Below, piece by piece: positions 25,968 to 34,887 of a stretch of 50,081 nt of DNA; positions within the stretch are counted from its first letter, which is position 1, and every line of letters begins with the position of its first letter. The translations under genes were made by a program, and so were the position numbers. Source of the DNA: Gemmatimonadales bacterium. Lineage in GTDB: Bacteria > Gemmatimonadota > Gemmatimonadetes > Longimicrobiales > Gaopeijiaceae. The DNA is taken from NCBI GenBank assembly GCA_007695225.1, contig REED01000057.1:1-50081 (forward strand). The letters run 5' to 3'. The notes beneath the pieces were generated by a model. The model saw only the letters and a program-made list of their open reading frames with translations, did no database searches and was not told the origin of the DNA.

Positions 25968-27203
25968 GTGCCCACCCTGGACGACATCCGAGCCGCCCGG
26001 GAACGGGTCCGGGATGAGATCATCCTGACCCCCTGCACGCGCTCCCTGGTGTTTGACGACCTCCTCCCCTGCCACCTGCATTTCAAGTTCGAGAACCTCC
26101 ATCGGACCGGGTCCTTCAAGGAGCGGGGGGCGCTGAACCGCATCCTGCACCTCACTCCCGAAGAGCGGGCCCGGGGAGTCATCACCGCAAGTGCCGGAAA
26201 CCACGCCCAGGCCGTGGCCTTCCACGCCACCCGCCTTGGGATTCCGGCCACGGTGGTGATGCCCGAGACCACTCCCCTGGTCAAGGTCACCAACACCCGG
26301 CGCCACGGTGCCGATGTCGTCCTCCACGGGCAGCGGTTCTCCGAGGCGATTTCCGAGGCGGAGCGGCTTCAAAAGGTGGAAGGACGGGTGATGATCCACG
26401 CCTTCGATGACGATCTGGTCATCGCCGGGCAGGGGACGCTGGGACTGGAACTGGCCGAACAGGTGCCGGAGGTGGACCTGGTGGTGGTGCCCATCGGCGG
26501 AGGCGGGATCATCTCGGGTACGGCCATCGCCCTGAAGGCGCTGAAGCCCGAGGTTCGATTCGTGGGGGTGGAGGTGGAGGCGGCTCCCTCCGCCCGCCTC
26601 TCCCGTGACGCCGGACGCATCGTGGAGGCGGAGACGGGAGAGACCCTGGCCGACGGCATCGCCGTGAAGCGCCTGGGGGACCGCACCTTTCCCATCATCG
26701 AGGCGCTGGTTGATGACATCGTCCTCGTGAGCGAGGAGGAGATCGCCCGGGCCATCCTCCTCCTCCTGGAGCGGGAGAAGTCGGTGGTGGAGGGGGCCGG
26801 GGCCGCGACCCTGGCCGCGCTCCTTTCGGGGAAGGTCTCGGTCGGAGCCGATGAGACGGTGGTGGCGGTCCTCTGCGGCGGCAACATCGACATCAACATG
26901 GTCTCCCGAATCATTGACCGGGGACTGGTGGACGACGGGCGGCTGGCCCGGCTCCGGGTAACGACCCGGGATCGTCCCGGGAGTCTGGCCCTCCTCACCG
27001 AGGTGGTCGCCCGGGTGGGGGCGAACGTCCTGGAGGTGGCTCACCAGCGGGCCTTCGCCGACATCTCCATGGGCGAGGTGGAGATCATCATGCACCTGGA
27101 GACCCGGGGGCGGGATCACCTGGAGGAGGTCCTGGAGGCCCTTCGAGCCGCTGGAACCCGGGTGGAGGAAGTGGTGGGCCCCGCCCGCCGGCCGATCCCG
27201 TAG
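25968..27203 (+). CDS. ilvA: Threonine ammonia-lyase with C-terminal ACT-like domain
   Basis: 411 aa from a GTG preceded by AAGGAGG (5-nt spacer); the frame opens earlier but that part is the lipoprotein's 3' end in another frame. PLP lysine is Lys51 in HRTGSFKERGA. Other blocks are SAGNHAQAVA and the phosphate-binding loop GGGGIISG. A ~75-residue ACT-like domain (about 328-404, RVTTRDRPGSLALL) provides allosteric control. The enzyme deaminates threonine to 2-oxobutyrate, for isoleucine synthesis or catabolism; the short ACT region fits the tdcB/ilvA-single-ACT type, so the symbol is tentative between those. Confidence 0.93.
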   Translation: MPTLDDIRAARERVRDEIILTPCTRSLVFDDLLPCHLHFKFENLHRTGSFKERGALNRILHLTPEERARGVITASAGNHAQAVAFHATRLGIPATVVMPETTPLVKVTNTRRHGADVVLHGQRFSEAISEAERLQKVEGRVMIHAFDDDLVIAGQGTLGLELAEQVPEVDLVVVPIGGGGIISGTAIALKALKPEVRFVGVEVEAAPSARLSRDAGRIVEAETGETLADGIAVKRLGDRTFPIIEALVDDIVLVSEEEIARAILLLLEREKSVVEGAGAATLAALLSGKVSVGADETVVAVLCGGNIDINMVSRIIDRGLVDDGRLARLRVTTRDRPGSLALLTEVVARVGANVLEVAHQRAFADISMGEVEIIMHLETRGRDHLEEVLEALRAAGTRVEEVVGPARRPIP

Positions 27204-27228
27204 TGGGAGCTGAGGGATCGTCCCCCTG

Positions 27229-27263
27229 CCGCCGCCCCGGGCGGGGCCCCGGGCGGGCGGCGG
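27229..27263. terminator. GC-rich hairpin between convergent genes
   Basis: A 9-bp arm CCGCCGCCC at 27229-27237 pairs with GGGCGGCGG at 27255-27263, with more G/C pairing possible inside. It lies between the threonine-deaminase stop and the convergent S9 peptidase stop. No T-run on either strand, so it may be a structural terminator or just GC-rich spacer. Confidence 0.4.
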
Positions 27264-29366
27264 TTACCGGGTCCCGTCCTCGTCCTGCGTCACCGGGGTG
27301 GGCGGACCGCCCCACCGCTCGAACCAGCTCCGGAGATAGAGCTGGCTCCGGATGAAGTTGGTGGGCCTGGAGCTGGTTCCATGCCACTCGTCCTGGAAGC
27401 GGAGCATGGCGGTGGGAATCCCCTGCACCCTCAGGGCCGCGTAGTACTCTTCGGTCTGGGCCATGGGGGTCCGGAGGTCGTTCTCCCCGGTCATGAGCAT
27501 GGTGGGCGTCGTGACGTTCCCCACGTACATGAGGGGCGACCGGCGCAGGTGCTCCGAAGGGTCATCCCAGGGGAGGTGCTCGAAGTTCCGGTACCAGGTC
27601 ACCCCGTCGGTGGTCCCCACGAAGGAGAGCCAGTTCACCACCGGGCAGTTGGCCGAGGCGGCGGCGAAGCGGTCCGTGTGCCCCACCACCCAGGCAGTGA
27701 GCACCCCGCCCCCGGAGCATCCGTAGACGTACATCCGGGACTCGTCCACATACCCCCGGCCCACCAGCTCGTCCACCCCGGCCATGAGGTCGTCGTAGTC
27801 CTTCCCCGGATAGGCGTTGTTGATCTCGTTGGCGAAGGCGCTCCCGTAGCCGGTGCTCCCCCGGGGGTTGGTGTACAGAACCAGATAGCCGTTGGCGGCG
27901 TGCTCCTGCCACCCGTAGTTGAAGCCCACCCCGTACATGGCGTGGGGCCCCCCGTGGATCACCAGCATCATGGGGTACTTCCGGGTGGGATCGAAGTCCG
28001 GCGGCTTCACCACCCATCCATGGATGTCCAGGTCGTCGGTGGAGGTGTACCAGAGTTCCTCAACCTCCCCAAGACGGACGTCGGCCATCAGGTCCTGGTT
28101 GATCCGGGTGAGGCGGGTCAGTTCCCCGGGCCGGGCCGGATCCAGGAGGTGGATGTCCCCGGGTTCATGGAAAGAGTTGGCGGTGACCGCCATGCGGCCC
28201 TGGTCGCTCATGGAGCCCAGGGAGATCTGGTGGACGCCCTCCGTAACGGGCCGCACCCCCCCCGAGGCGGAAACGAAGTGGAGATTCTGGTTTCCTTCGG
28301 ACGGGGCGGTGAAGTAGAGACCGGAACCGTCCCGGGCCCAGGTCAGGCTTCCCACCCCCCGGTCGAAGTCCCCGGAGATGATCCGAACGTTGGAGCCGTC
28401 CCGGTCCATGAGGTGGATCTTCCGATTACGGTACGTATCGGTGTGCCAGTCATCACCCAGATAGGCGATGCTCCGCCCATCCGGGGAGGGGACGGGGTTC
28501 GAGTCCTGACCCCGGCGGTTCGTGAGCTGGCGAATGGTCCTGTCGGCCACGGTGACGGAGTAGATCTCGGAGTGGCGCCATTCCAACTCCGCTTCTTCCA
28601 CCCGTAGAGAAGAGAAGAGGAGCTCCCGTCCATCGGGGGTCCACTCCGCCGCGGAGTGGTTCCAGTCCCCGTCGGTGAGCTGCCGAACGGCGCCCCCCTC
28701 GGCGGAGACCACGAAGAGGTGGGTCCAGGTATCGTCCACATACCCCTGGCGGTCCCTCCGATAGGTGGCCCGCTCCACGATCTTGGGTCCGGGCGTCCAA
28801 CTGGCTCCCTCGGGCCGTCGGGGCATGGAGACCGTCCAGGAGTGGCTGTCCTCCACTTCCATGTTGAAGGCCAGGTGATTCCCGTCGGGAGACCATCGGA
28901 GGTTGGAGGGAGACCGCTCCAGGCGGGTGACCTGGCTCACCGCGCCCTCGTCGTCCATCCACCGGATATGGATCTGGTTCCCCCCTGGCTCCCCGGAGGT
29001 GAGGAACGCGATGCGGGTTCCATCAGGGGACCAGGTGGGAGAGGACCCCTCGGCCAGGAAGCGCTTCCGCGTTCCATCGGCATCCATGATCCAGACCTCG
29101 GAAGGGCGCCGGTCGTTGACCCGGTCAATCCACCCCCGGGTGTAGACCACGTGACGCCCATCGGGAGAGATCTGGGGGTTGGAGACGGACTGGAGGTCCC
29201 AGTACATCTCCAGGTCCAGTACCCGGGAGGCGTCGCCGTTGGCGCCGGGCCCGGTCTGCGCGGCACCGGGCTGGGCCAGGGCCGGGAGGGCCAGGACCGC
29301 CAGGACCAGGGTGACGAAGCGGAGAGGCGCAGGAAGGCGGCCCGGGGAAGGGGATCGATGGGGCAT
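27264..29366 (-). CDS. S9-family prolyl-oligopeptidase-like peptidase
   Basis: 700 aa from ATG 29366, which has GGAGGA 5 nt upstream and begins a Sec signal ending near AAQ; an ATG 12 codons upstream lacks a site. An N-terminal beta-propeller is built of repeated SPDG blades (NPQISPDGRHVVY, SPTWSPDGTRIAF and others). The C-terminal alpha/beta-hydrolase domain carries nucleophile Ser in YGCSGGGV, the acid Asp in GENDLRTPM and His in DEWHG. The GCSGGG nucleophile elbow differs from the common GxSYGG but recurs in one S9 subgroup. Secreted peptidase acting on short peptides. Downstream of and co-oriented with the HDAC-like gene (23 bp). Confidence 0.93.
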   Translation of the reverse strand: MPHRSPSPGRLPAPLRFVTLVLAVLALPALAQPGAAQTGPGANGDASRVLDLEMYWDLQSVSNPQISPDGRHVVYTRGWIDRVNDRRPSEVWIMDADGTRKRFLAEGSSPTWSPDGTRIAFLTSGEPGGNQIHIRWMDDEGAVSQVTRLERSPSNLRWSPDGNHLAFNMEVEDSHSWTVSMPRRPEGASWTPGPKIVERATYRRDRQGYVDDTWTHLFVVSAEGGAVRQLTDGDWNHSAAEWTPDGRELLFSSLRVEEAELEWRHSEIYSVTVADRTIRQLTNRRGQDSNPVPSPDGRSIAYLGDDWHTDTYRNRKIHLMDRDGSNVRIISGDFDRGVGSLTWARDGSGLYFTAPSEGNQNLHFVSASGGVRPVTEGVHQISLGSMSDQGRMAVTANSFHEPGDIHLLDPARPGELTRLTRINQDLMADVRLGEVEELWYTSTDDLDIHGWVVKPPDFDPTRKYPMMLVIHGGPHAMYGVGFNYGWQEHAANGYLVLYTNPRGSTGYGSAFANEINNAYPGKDYDDLMAGVDELVGRGYVDESRMYVYGCSGGGVLTAWVVGHTDRFAAASANCPVVNWLSFVGTTDGVTWYRNFEHLPWDDPSEHLRRSPLMYVGNVTTPTMLMTGENDLRTPMAQTEEYYAALRVQGIPTAMLRFQDEWHGTSSRPTNFIRSQLYLRSWFERWGGPPTPVTQDEDGTR

Positions 29367-29389
29367 GGGGTCCTCCGGAGGGTCGGGGG

Positions 29390-30340
29390 TCAGGTGATCC
29401 AATCTGGAATCGGCGTCGCAGGAGGGCCAGCCCGCGGTGCCCCGTCGGCCAGGGTCGCCACCCTTTCCACGGAATGGGCGTGGATCTCCACGGTGTCCTC
29501 CACCCGGCGGGCGTAGCCTCCCGCCATGACCACGGCCAACGGGACTCCCTCCCGCCGCGCCGCCGCCACCACCAACCGGTCGCGTTCCTCCAGCCCCGCC
29601 CGGGTCACCGCCAGGCGCCCCAGGCGGTCGTCCTCGAAGGGGTCGGCGCCGGCCAGATAGAAGATGAGGTCGGGCCGTCCCTGTTGCAGAAGCATCTTGA
29701 GCCCCTCCTCCACTGCGGAGAGGAAGGGGTCGTCCCCGGCGCCGTCGGGGAGGGGAAGGTCCAGGTCGCTCTCCTCCTTCTGGAAGGGGAAGTTTCCAGC
29801 ACCATGCACGGAGACGGTGAAGACCGAGGGGTCCTGGCGGAAGAGGGCGGCGGTCCCATTCCCCTGGTGCACATCCAGGTCCAGTACTCCCGCTCGCTGG
29901 ATCCGGCCCTCTCGCTGGAGGACCCGGGTAGCCACCCCCACGTCGTTGAAGACGCAGAACCCCTCGCCCCGGTCGTGGAAGGCGTGATGGGTGCCACCGG
30001 CCAGGTTGGCTCCCGCACCATCCCGGAGAGCGGATCGGGCCGCCGCGATGGTGCCGCCCACCGAACGACGGGAGCGCTCCACGAGTTCCAGCGACCAGGG
30101 AAAGCCAATGCGACGGATCTCGTTTCGGCCCAATTCACCCCGGACCATCCGGTCGAGGTACCCGGGATCGTGGACCGCGCTCAACTCCTGGTCGGTGGCT
30201 GCGGGTGGCACGTCCAGGCGCTCCGGTGCAATGACCCCACCCGTCAGCAGACGCTCCCGGAGGAGGCGGTACTTCTCCATGGGGAAGCGATGCCCTGGGG
30301 GAAGTGGGAGCACGAATTCGTCACAGTAGAAGATCTTCAT
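29390..30340 (-). CDS. Histone deacetylase-family (class IV/HDAC11-like) protein
   Basis: 316 aa from ATG 30340. The arginase/deacetylase fold shows NLAGGTHHAFHDRGEGFCVFND (His118, His119) and VLDLDVHQGNGT with zinc ligands Asp156 and His158. The third ligand Asp is in AGADPFEDDRLG, and the catalytic Tyr is in AGGY near the end. This is the class IV-like bacterial group with related acetoin-utilisation and acetylpolyamine amidohydrolase members. Likely removes acyl groups from lysine, polyamines or other small molecules in the cytoplasm; the substrate is unknown. Its ATG lies opposite an ATG of the divergent receptor frame (30339), leaving only a short shared region. Confidence 0.92.
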   Translation of the reverse strand: MKIFYCDEFVLPLPPGHRFPMEKYRLLRERLLTGGVIAPERLDVPPAATDQELSAVHDPGYLDRMVRGELGRNEIRRIGFPWSLELVERSRRSVGGTIAAARSALRDGAGANLAGGTHHAFHDRGEGFCVFNDVGVATRVLQREGRIQRAGVLDLDVHQGNGTAALFRQDPSVFTVSVHGAGNFPFQKEESDLDLPLPDGAGDDPFLSAVEEGLKMLLQQGRPDLIFYLAGADPFEDDRLGRLAVTRAGLEERDRLVVAAARREGVPLAVVMAGGYARRVEDTVEIHAHSVERVATLADGAPRAGPPATPIPDWIT

Positions 30341-30416
30341 GAAACCCACGGACCCTCCGGGTCCCGTGGGGGTTCCAGTCGGTTCCCGCCCGGCCCCGTC
30401 CCAGCCCCATCCGGAG

Positions 30417-32849
30417 ATGTCCCCCTTTACCCTTGTATTCCGGCCCTCTGCATTCCGGGCCCTGCGCCCCTGTGCCCTGGTCCTTCTCCTTGGCACCGTC
30501 GCCGCCCTCGGTGTGGCCCTTCCGTCCTCTCTGGCCGCGCAGGCGGACGGGACGGGATGGGTGGAGGGGCGCGTCCGGGATGCCGAGGGGCGGCCCCTTC
30601 GAGGCATCACGGTCATGGCGCTGGCCCCGGGGGAAGAGGAAGAGGTTCTCCGGATCACCCAGTCGGATGAGACGGGGTACTTCCGCCTGGTCCGCCTCTC
30701 TCCAGGCGACGTGGAGATTCGGGTGCTCCGGATCGGCTACCGGACCTGGGAAGAGCGAGTCATCGTCCGACCGGATGAAGCCACCCGGCTCGAGGTGGTG
30801 CTGGAGACCGCTGCGGTGGCGCTGGAGGGGATCGCCGTGGAGGGGGAACGGAGCCGGGCCCGGGCGAGGTTCGAGGGAGAGGCGGGGATCACGGTCCGGG
30901 AGATCTCCCGGGAGGAGATCCGGCGTCTTCCGGGGCTGGCCGAGGCGGATCCGGTACGGGCCATCGAGGTCCTGCCAGGGGTGATCTCCCCCACCGACTT
31001 CTCTGCCTCCTTCAATGTGCGGGGGGGCTCCGCCGATCAGAACCTCATCCTCCTGGACGGTTTTCCCCTCTTCAACCCCTTCCACCTGGGCGGAATCTTC
31101 TCCGTTTTCAGTGCGGACATGGTGGACCGGGTGGAACTCCAGTCCGGGGGCTTCCCTGCGGAGTTCGGCGGGCGGGTGTCCTCGGTCCTGAGGGTGGAGA
31201 CGGACCCGGGCTCCGGTCAGTTCCAGGTGGATGGAGGAATCTCCCTCCTGGCCGCCCGCCTCGCATTGGCGGGCTCGCTCCCCGAGGGGTTCAAGTCCGC
31301 CACGGGGCTCTCCTCCGCCCGCTGGCGGGTCTCGGGGCGCCGGTCCTACGTGGACCAGTTGGCTCGCCCCTTCTTCGAGATCCCCTATCACATCGCCGAC
31401 CTCCAGGGTGTCTTCGAGGGGTGGACGGAAGGAGGGAGTCGCTGGACCCTCTCCGCCTACCGCGGCGAGGACGTCCTGGACCTGGGGCGGCTCGAGGTGG
31501 AGGACTTTCCCCTCCGGGCCTACTGGGAGTGGGGGAACTCCATGGCCGGTGCCCGTTGGCTCCGGGCCTTTCCCGGGGGCGGGTCGCTGGAGGCTGCGGC
31601 GGGACTCACCCGTTTCGGGACGGAGCTTCGTTTCGAGGACTTCGACGACTCCCTCTTCCGGAGCCAGGTCGACCAGTGGACCCTGCGGGCTTCAGGCCGG
31701 ATGCACGCGGGGCGGGGATGGACCTTCCGGGGGGGCGTAGCGGCCGATCACTACAACTGGGACAATCTCGCGGAGACGGGTGGAACGCGTTTTTCCGATG
31801 AGCAGGACCGGGGGTGGAATCCCGCGGCCTTCCTCCAGGGGGAGTGGGCCTTGCCAGGGCGCTGGCTGGTAGAGGGGGGCCTTCGCCTGGAGGGATGGGT
31901 TCCCAGGGAAGGAGAAGGCGTCCAGGTGCCGGCGCCCCGCTTTGCGGCCAAGCGGTTCTTTGCCGATGGCGAGGCGGCTGTGAGGGTCTCGGCTGGGCGG
32001 TACGCCCAGTTCGTCCACTCCGTCCGGGACGAGGAGCTTCCCCTGGGGCTGGACGTCTGGGTGACCACCGGTGCTTACATTCCCCACGTGGTGTCGGACC
32101 AGCTCCAGGTGGGGGTGGAGCGGTTTCTGGGCGAGGGGTGGACCGTCGCGTTGGACGGCTATCTCCGGGAATTCGAGGGGGTCATCACCAACAACCTGGC
32201 CAGTGATCCCAACGACCCCAGCGACCTCTACCTTCCCGGCCAGGGGCGATCCCGGGGAGTGGACCTGTTCGTGGAGCGGGAGGGGGACGGGGTAGCCGGC
32301 ACCCTGGCGGTTTCCTGGCTTCAGGCCACCCGGACCTTTCCTGACTTCGTCTCCGGGCGGGTGGATCGGCCCCCGGTCCGGTATCCCCCCATCTTCGACC
32401 GGAGGATGGATGTGGACCTGAACCTCCGCTTTCCCCTTCCCAGGGGATGGGAGGGAGGAGCCCGGTGGCACGTGGGGACCGGTCTTCCCCACACCCGCCC
32501 CCTGGCCGGGTTCGCCTTCCTGGGCCCTCGCCAGACCCAGGGGGGGCGCGTGGGATGGCAGGGCATCGAGGGAGCCGGGGATGAAGGGGAGGAAGGCCCC
32601 CAGGCAGTCCTGCTGGGGCCCCGGAATGGCGCGCGCTATCCGGCCTACCACCGTCTGGACCTTTCCGCTCGGCGCACCTTCCAGCGGCCCTGGGGGCGGA
32701 TCACCCCCTACGTCAGCGTCCTGAACGTCTACAACCAGGGGAATGTCCTGTTCTACTTCTATGAACTGGACAAGACACCGGCGATTCGCTCCGGACTCTC
32801 CATGTTTCCCTTCCTTCCCACGGTGGGGGTGGATGTGAGATTCCGATGA
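30417..32849 (+). CDS. TonB-dependent receptor with carboxypeptidase-regulatory-like domain
   Basis: 810 aa from ATG 30417; ATG 30339 is in frame but lies opposite the HDAC start. A signal peptide ends near LAAQ. A CarboxypepD_reg-like beta sandwich (about 47-125) is followed by the plug (about 150-265) with the signature FNVRGGSADQNLILLDG and GGFPAEFGGRVSSVL. The remainder is an outer-membrane barrel rich in aromatic ends, finishing VGVDVRFR. This plug signature is characteristic of receptors that pair with DUF4249 lipoproteins in Bacteroidota. The gene overlaps the next one by ATGA, supporting such a pair. Ligand unknown. Confidence 0.93.
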   Translation: MSPFTLVFRPSAFRALRPCALVLLLGTVAALGVALPSSLAAQADGTGWVEGRVRDAEGRPLRGITVMALAPGEEEEVLRITQSDETGYFRLVRLSPGDVEIRVLRIGYRTWEERVIVRPDEATRLEVVLETAAVALEGIAVEGERSRARARFEGEAGITVREISREEIRRLPGLAEADPVRAIEVLPGVISPTDFSASFNVRGGSADQNLILLDGFPLFNPFHLGGIFSVFSADMVDRVELQSGGFPAEFGGRVSSVLRVETDPGSGQFQVDGGISLLAARLALAGSLPEGFKSATGLSSARWRVSGRRSYVDQLARPFFEIPYHIADLQGVFEGWTEGGSRWTLSAYRGEDVLDLGRLEVEDFPLRAYWEWGNSMAGARWLRAFPGGGSLEAAAGLTRFGTELRFEDFDDSLFRSQVDQWTLRASGRMHAGRGWTFRGGVAADHYNWDNLAETGGTRFSDEQDRGWNPAAFLQGEWALPGRWLVEGGLRLEGWVPREGEGVQVPAPRFAAKRFFADGEAAVRVSAGRYAQFVHSVRDEELPLGLDVWVTTGAYIPHVVSDQLQVGVERFLGEGWTVALDGYLREFEGVITNNLASDPNDPSDLYLPGQGRSRGVDLFVEREGDGVAGTLAVSWLQATRTFPDFVSGRVDRPPVRYPPIFDRRMDVDLNLRFPLPRGWEGGARWHVGTGLPHTRPLAGFAFLGPRQTQGGRVGWQGIEGAGDEGEEGPQAVLLGPRNGARYPAYHRLDLSARRTFQRPWGRITPYVSVLNVYNQGNVLFYFYELDKTPAIRSGLSMFPFLPTVGVDVRFR

Positions 32850-33886
32850 GAGTGCACGTCCGGGGGCTCCCGTCCCGCCTGCCTGCGGCCCGCCGCCTCG
32901 TGGTGGCCTTCTTCCTGGTGGTCCTTTCGGGGTGTGAGCTTCGCCAGGTCACCGTGGCGGAGCCCGAGTCGGCGGTGGTGGCGGAGATCTATCTCCGGGT
33001 GGACCAGGGCCGACCCGACGGGCTCGCGCTTCTCCAACGGACCTTCGGTCCAGGGGAACGACCTCCCCCCGAGGCCTCCATCCGCCTCCGCTCCAACTCG
33101 GGAGAGGAAGCCCGCTTCACCCGAACCGATCCCCGGGCATGTCTGGATGGGGAGCTTCCCGAGGGACTTCGTCCGAGTTGCTACCGGCTGGATGGCCCGG
33201 AGGCGGCCCTCATTCGTCCCGGGGCTCGGTTGGCGGTGGAGGTGGAGCTCGTGGGGGGAGGTCGGCTGGAGGGGAGCACGCTGGTTCCCGGGGACTTCTC
33301 CATTCTCACCCCGGCGGGATTGGACTCCAGCGCCGGGGGAGAGGGAGAGGGGGAGGAGTCCGGCGCTGCCCTTCCGGCCTGCGTCATTCCCCCCTCCTCC
33401 CCGATCCTGCTCTCCTGGACATCTTCCCGGGGCGTCTGGGCCTACGTCCCCGAGTTGGAGGTCAGCGGACTTCGGGCGGCACTCGCCCCCTCCGGTATCG
33501 AGGTGGAGAGGGATTCCCTCACCCTCCTGGGGCTGGCCATCTCCGAGGCGGACACCACCATCGTCTTCCCCGGGGGCTTCGGGGTGTTCTCCCGGTTCTC
33601 CGGGGACCGAGAGGTCCTGGTGGCCCTGCAGGCGGGCCTTCCCCCGGGAGATGTCCAGGGTCGGGTCGTGGTGAGCGCCGCCGATCGCAACACCACCAAC
33701 TGGAACCGGGGGGGGAATTTCAATCCCTCGGGGCTGGTTCGGGTTCCCTCCCTCTTCGGAGACGGAACCGGTGTGCTGGGTTCGGTGGTGAATCGGGGCT
33801 TCAAGTTCCAGGTGGGAGGGGATCCGGGGGGCGAGGTGGTCTGCGGTCCCCCTTCAGCCGGATGGGGAGTAGGAGGGCCTCCCTGA
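32846..33886 (+). CDS. DUF4249-like lipoprotein partner of the TonB receptor
   Basis: 346 aa. Signal peptide with lipobox LSGC (Cys30), hence probably anchored at the outer membrane. The early region (about 35-150) is beta-rich with Ala-x-Ile/Val-x-Leu repeats, a PGARLAVEVEL block and TLVPGDF, the pattern of DUF4249 proteins that partner TonB receptors. A Gly/Glu-rich linker near 165 and a second beta-rich domain follow, ending in a Gly/Pro-rich tail. I infer a surface-exposed substrate-binding or lid subunit. ATGA overlap with the receptor. The family assignment rests on context plus pattern. Confidence 0.75.
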   Translation: MRVHVRGLPSRLPAARRLVVAFFLVVLSGCELRQVTVAEPESAVVAEIYLRVDQGRPDGLALLQRTFGPGERPPPEASIRLRSNSGEEARFTRTDPRACLDGELPEGLRPSCYRLDGPEAALIRPGARLAVEVELVGGGRLEGSTLVPGDFSILTPAGLDSSAGGEGEGEESGAALPACVIPPSSPILLSWTSSRGVWAYVPELEVSGLRAALAPSGIEVERDSLTLLGLAISEADTTIVFPGGFGVFSRFSGDREVLVALQAGLPPGDVQGRVVVSAADRNTTNWNRGGNFNPSGLVRVPSLFGDGTGVLGSVVNRGFKFQVGGDPGGEVVCGPPSAGWGVGGPP

Positions 33887-33913
33887 GAGGATTCCCGACA
33901 GGAGGCGCCCTGG

Positions 33914-34612
33914 TTATTCCTGGGCCGATTCCTCTCCAATGGACACCCAGATCCGCCGGGCGAGGTCGAAGCCGATGGTCTGGAGGGTCCCCTCGTCTCC
34001 TCCCACCCGGATGGTGATGGGCCCACTGAAGGGCGCCCGGGCCTCCAGCACCAGGATGACGCCAGGCATGAGCCCCCGCGCCTCCATGTACCGGAGCCGT
34101 TCCGGGTCCTCGTCCCGCACGGCGCGGATCCGCGCCCTCTCCCCGGCAGCCACCTCCGCCAGCGTGGGGTGGTTGCGGACCTCCACCTCTCCGGAACTGG
34201 AGGGGATGGGGGCGCCGTGGGGGTCGTGACGGGGATTCTCCATGGCCGCCGCCATCCGGTCGATGAGTTCGTCGGAGGCCGCGTGTTCCAGTCGTTCCGC
34301 CTCTTCGTGGACGTCGTCCCAGGAATACCCCAGCCGCTGGCTCAGGTAGGTTTCCAGTACCCGGTGTCGACGGATGATCCGAAGGGCCTCGCGCGTTCCG
34401 GTGGCGGTGAGCTTCACTCCCCGGTAGGGCGCGTGCTCCACGAACCCCCATTCCGCGAGGCGCTTGATCATCCCACTCACCGAGGCCGGCTGAATGTCGA
34501 GGATCTGGGCGATGCTGCTGGTAGAGGCGGGCTCCCCGGTTTCCGAAAGGGAGTAGATCGCCTTCAGATAGTCTTCCACCGATCGGGAAAGGGAAGGTGT
34601 CTCTGGAGGCAT
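33914..34612 (-). CDS. DtxR/MntR-family metal-dependent transcriptional regulator
   Basis: 232 aa. N-terminal winged helix (SVEDYLKAIYSL, IQPASVSGMIKRLAEWGFV, APYRGVKLTATG), a dimerisation domain with metal-binding residues (HRVLETYLSQRLGYSWDDVHEEAERLEH), and a C-terminal FeoA-like SH3 domain (about 150-225). These regulators bind Mn2+ or Fe2+ and repress uptake genes. Nothing adjacent is a metal transporter (NhaC is 0.6 kb away on the same strand), so the regulon is not visible here. ATG start at 34612 has no strong ribosome-binding site. Confidence 0.95.
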   Translation of the reverse strand: MPPETPSLSRSVEDYLKAIYSLSETGEPASTSSIAQILDIQPASVSGMIKRLAEWGFVEHAPYRGVKLTATGTREALRIIRRHRVLETYLSQRLGYSWDDVHEEAERLEHAASDELIDRMAAAMENPRHDPHGAPIPSSSGEVEVRNHPTLAEVAAGERARIRAVRDEDPERLRYMEARGLMPGVILVLEARAPFSGPITIRVGGDEGTLQTIGFDLARRIWVSIGEESAQE

Positions 34613-34734
34613 GGGGACCCCGGCGAGTCGGAAGGGGGGGGAGAGGTCCCCGAATCTATGTCAGCCCCTGCAGGAGGTCGAGGGTCGGCCGGGGCAGGGA
34701 TTGGAATCGGGGGATCTCGTTTGTGTTCAAATGT

Positions 34735-34763
34735 TTGCAGGCCGGGGTTTCAGCGGCTATCTT
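34735..34763 (+). promoter_or_regulatory. Sigma-70-like promoter for the 81-aa gene
   Basis: TTGCAG (34735-34740) and TATCTT (34758-34763) with an exact 17-nt spacer lie 125 bp upstream of the small plus-strand gene. An inverted repeat CAAATGTTTG partly overlaps the -35. The region between the DtxR-like start (34612) and 34888 is otherwise empty to my reading. Confidence 0.45.
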
Positions 34764-34887
34764 GACCTGGAGCCCCTTCAGTTCGGTCTAGGTCGGTAGG
34801 ACTGTTCCGCGGGGGCTGCACCTGGCTCCCCACACCCTGCCCCGCCCGCCGGTGATCCATCGGCTATCAATCCCCCGGGAGGACGCA

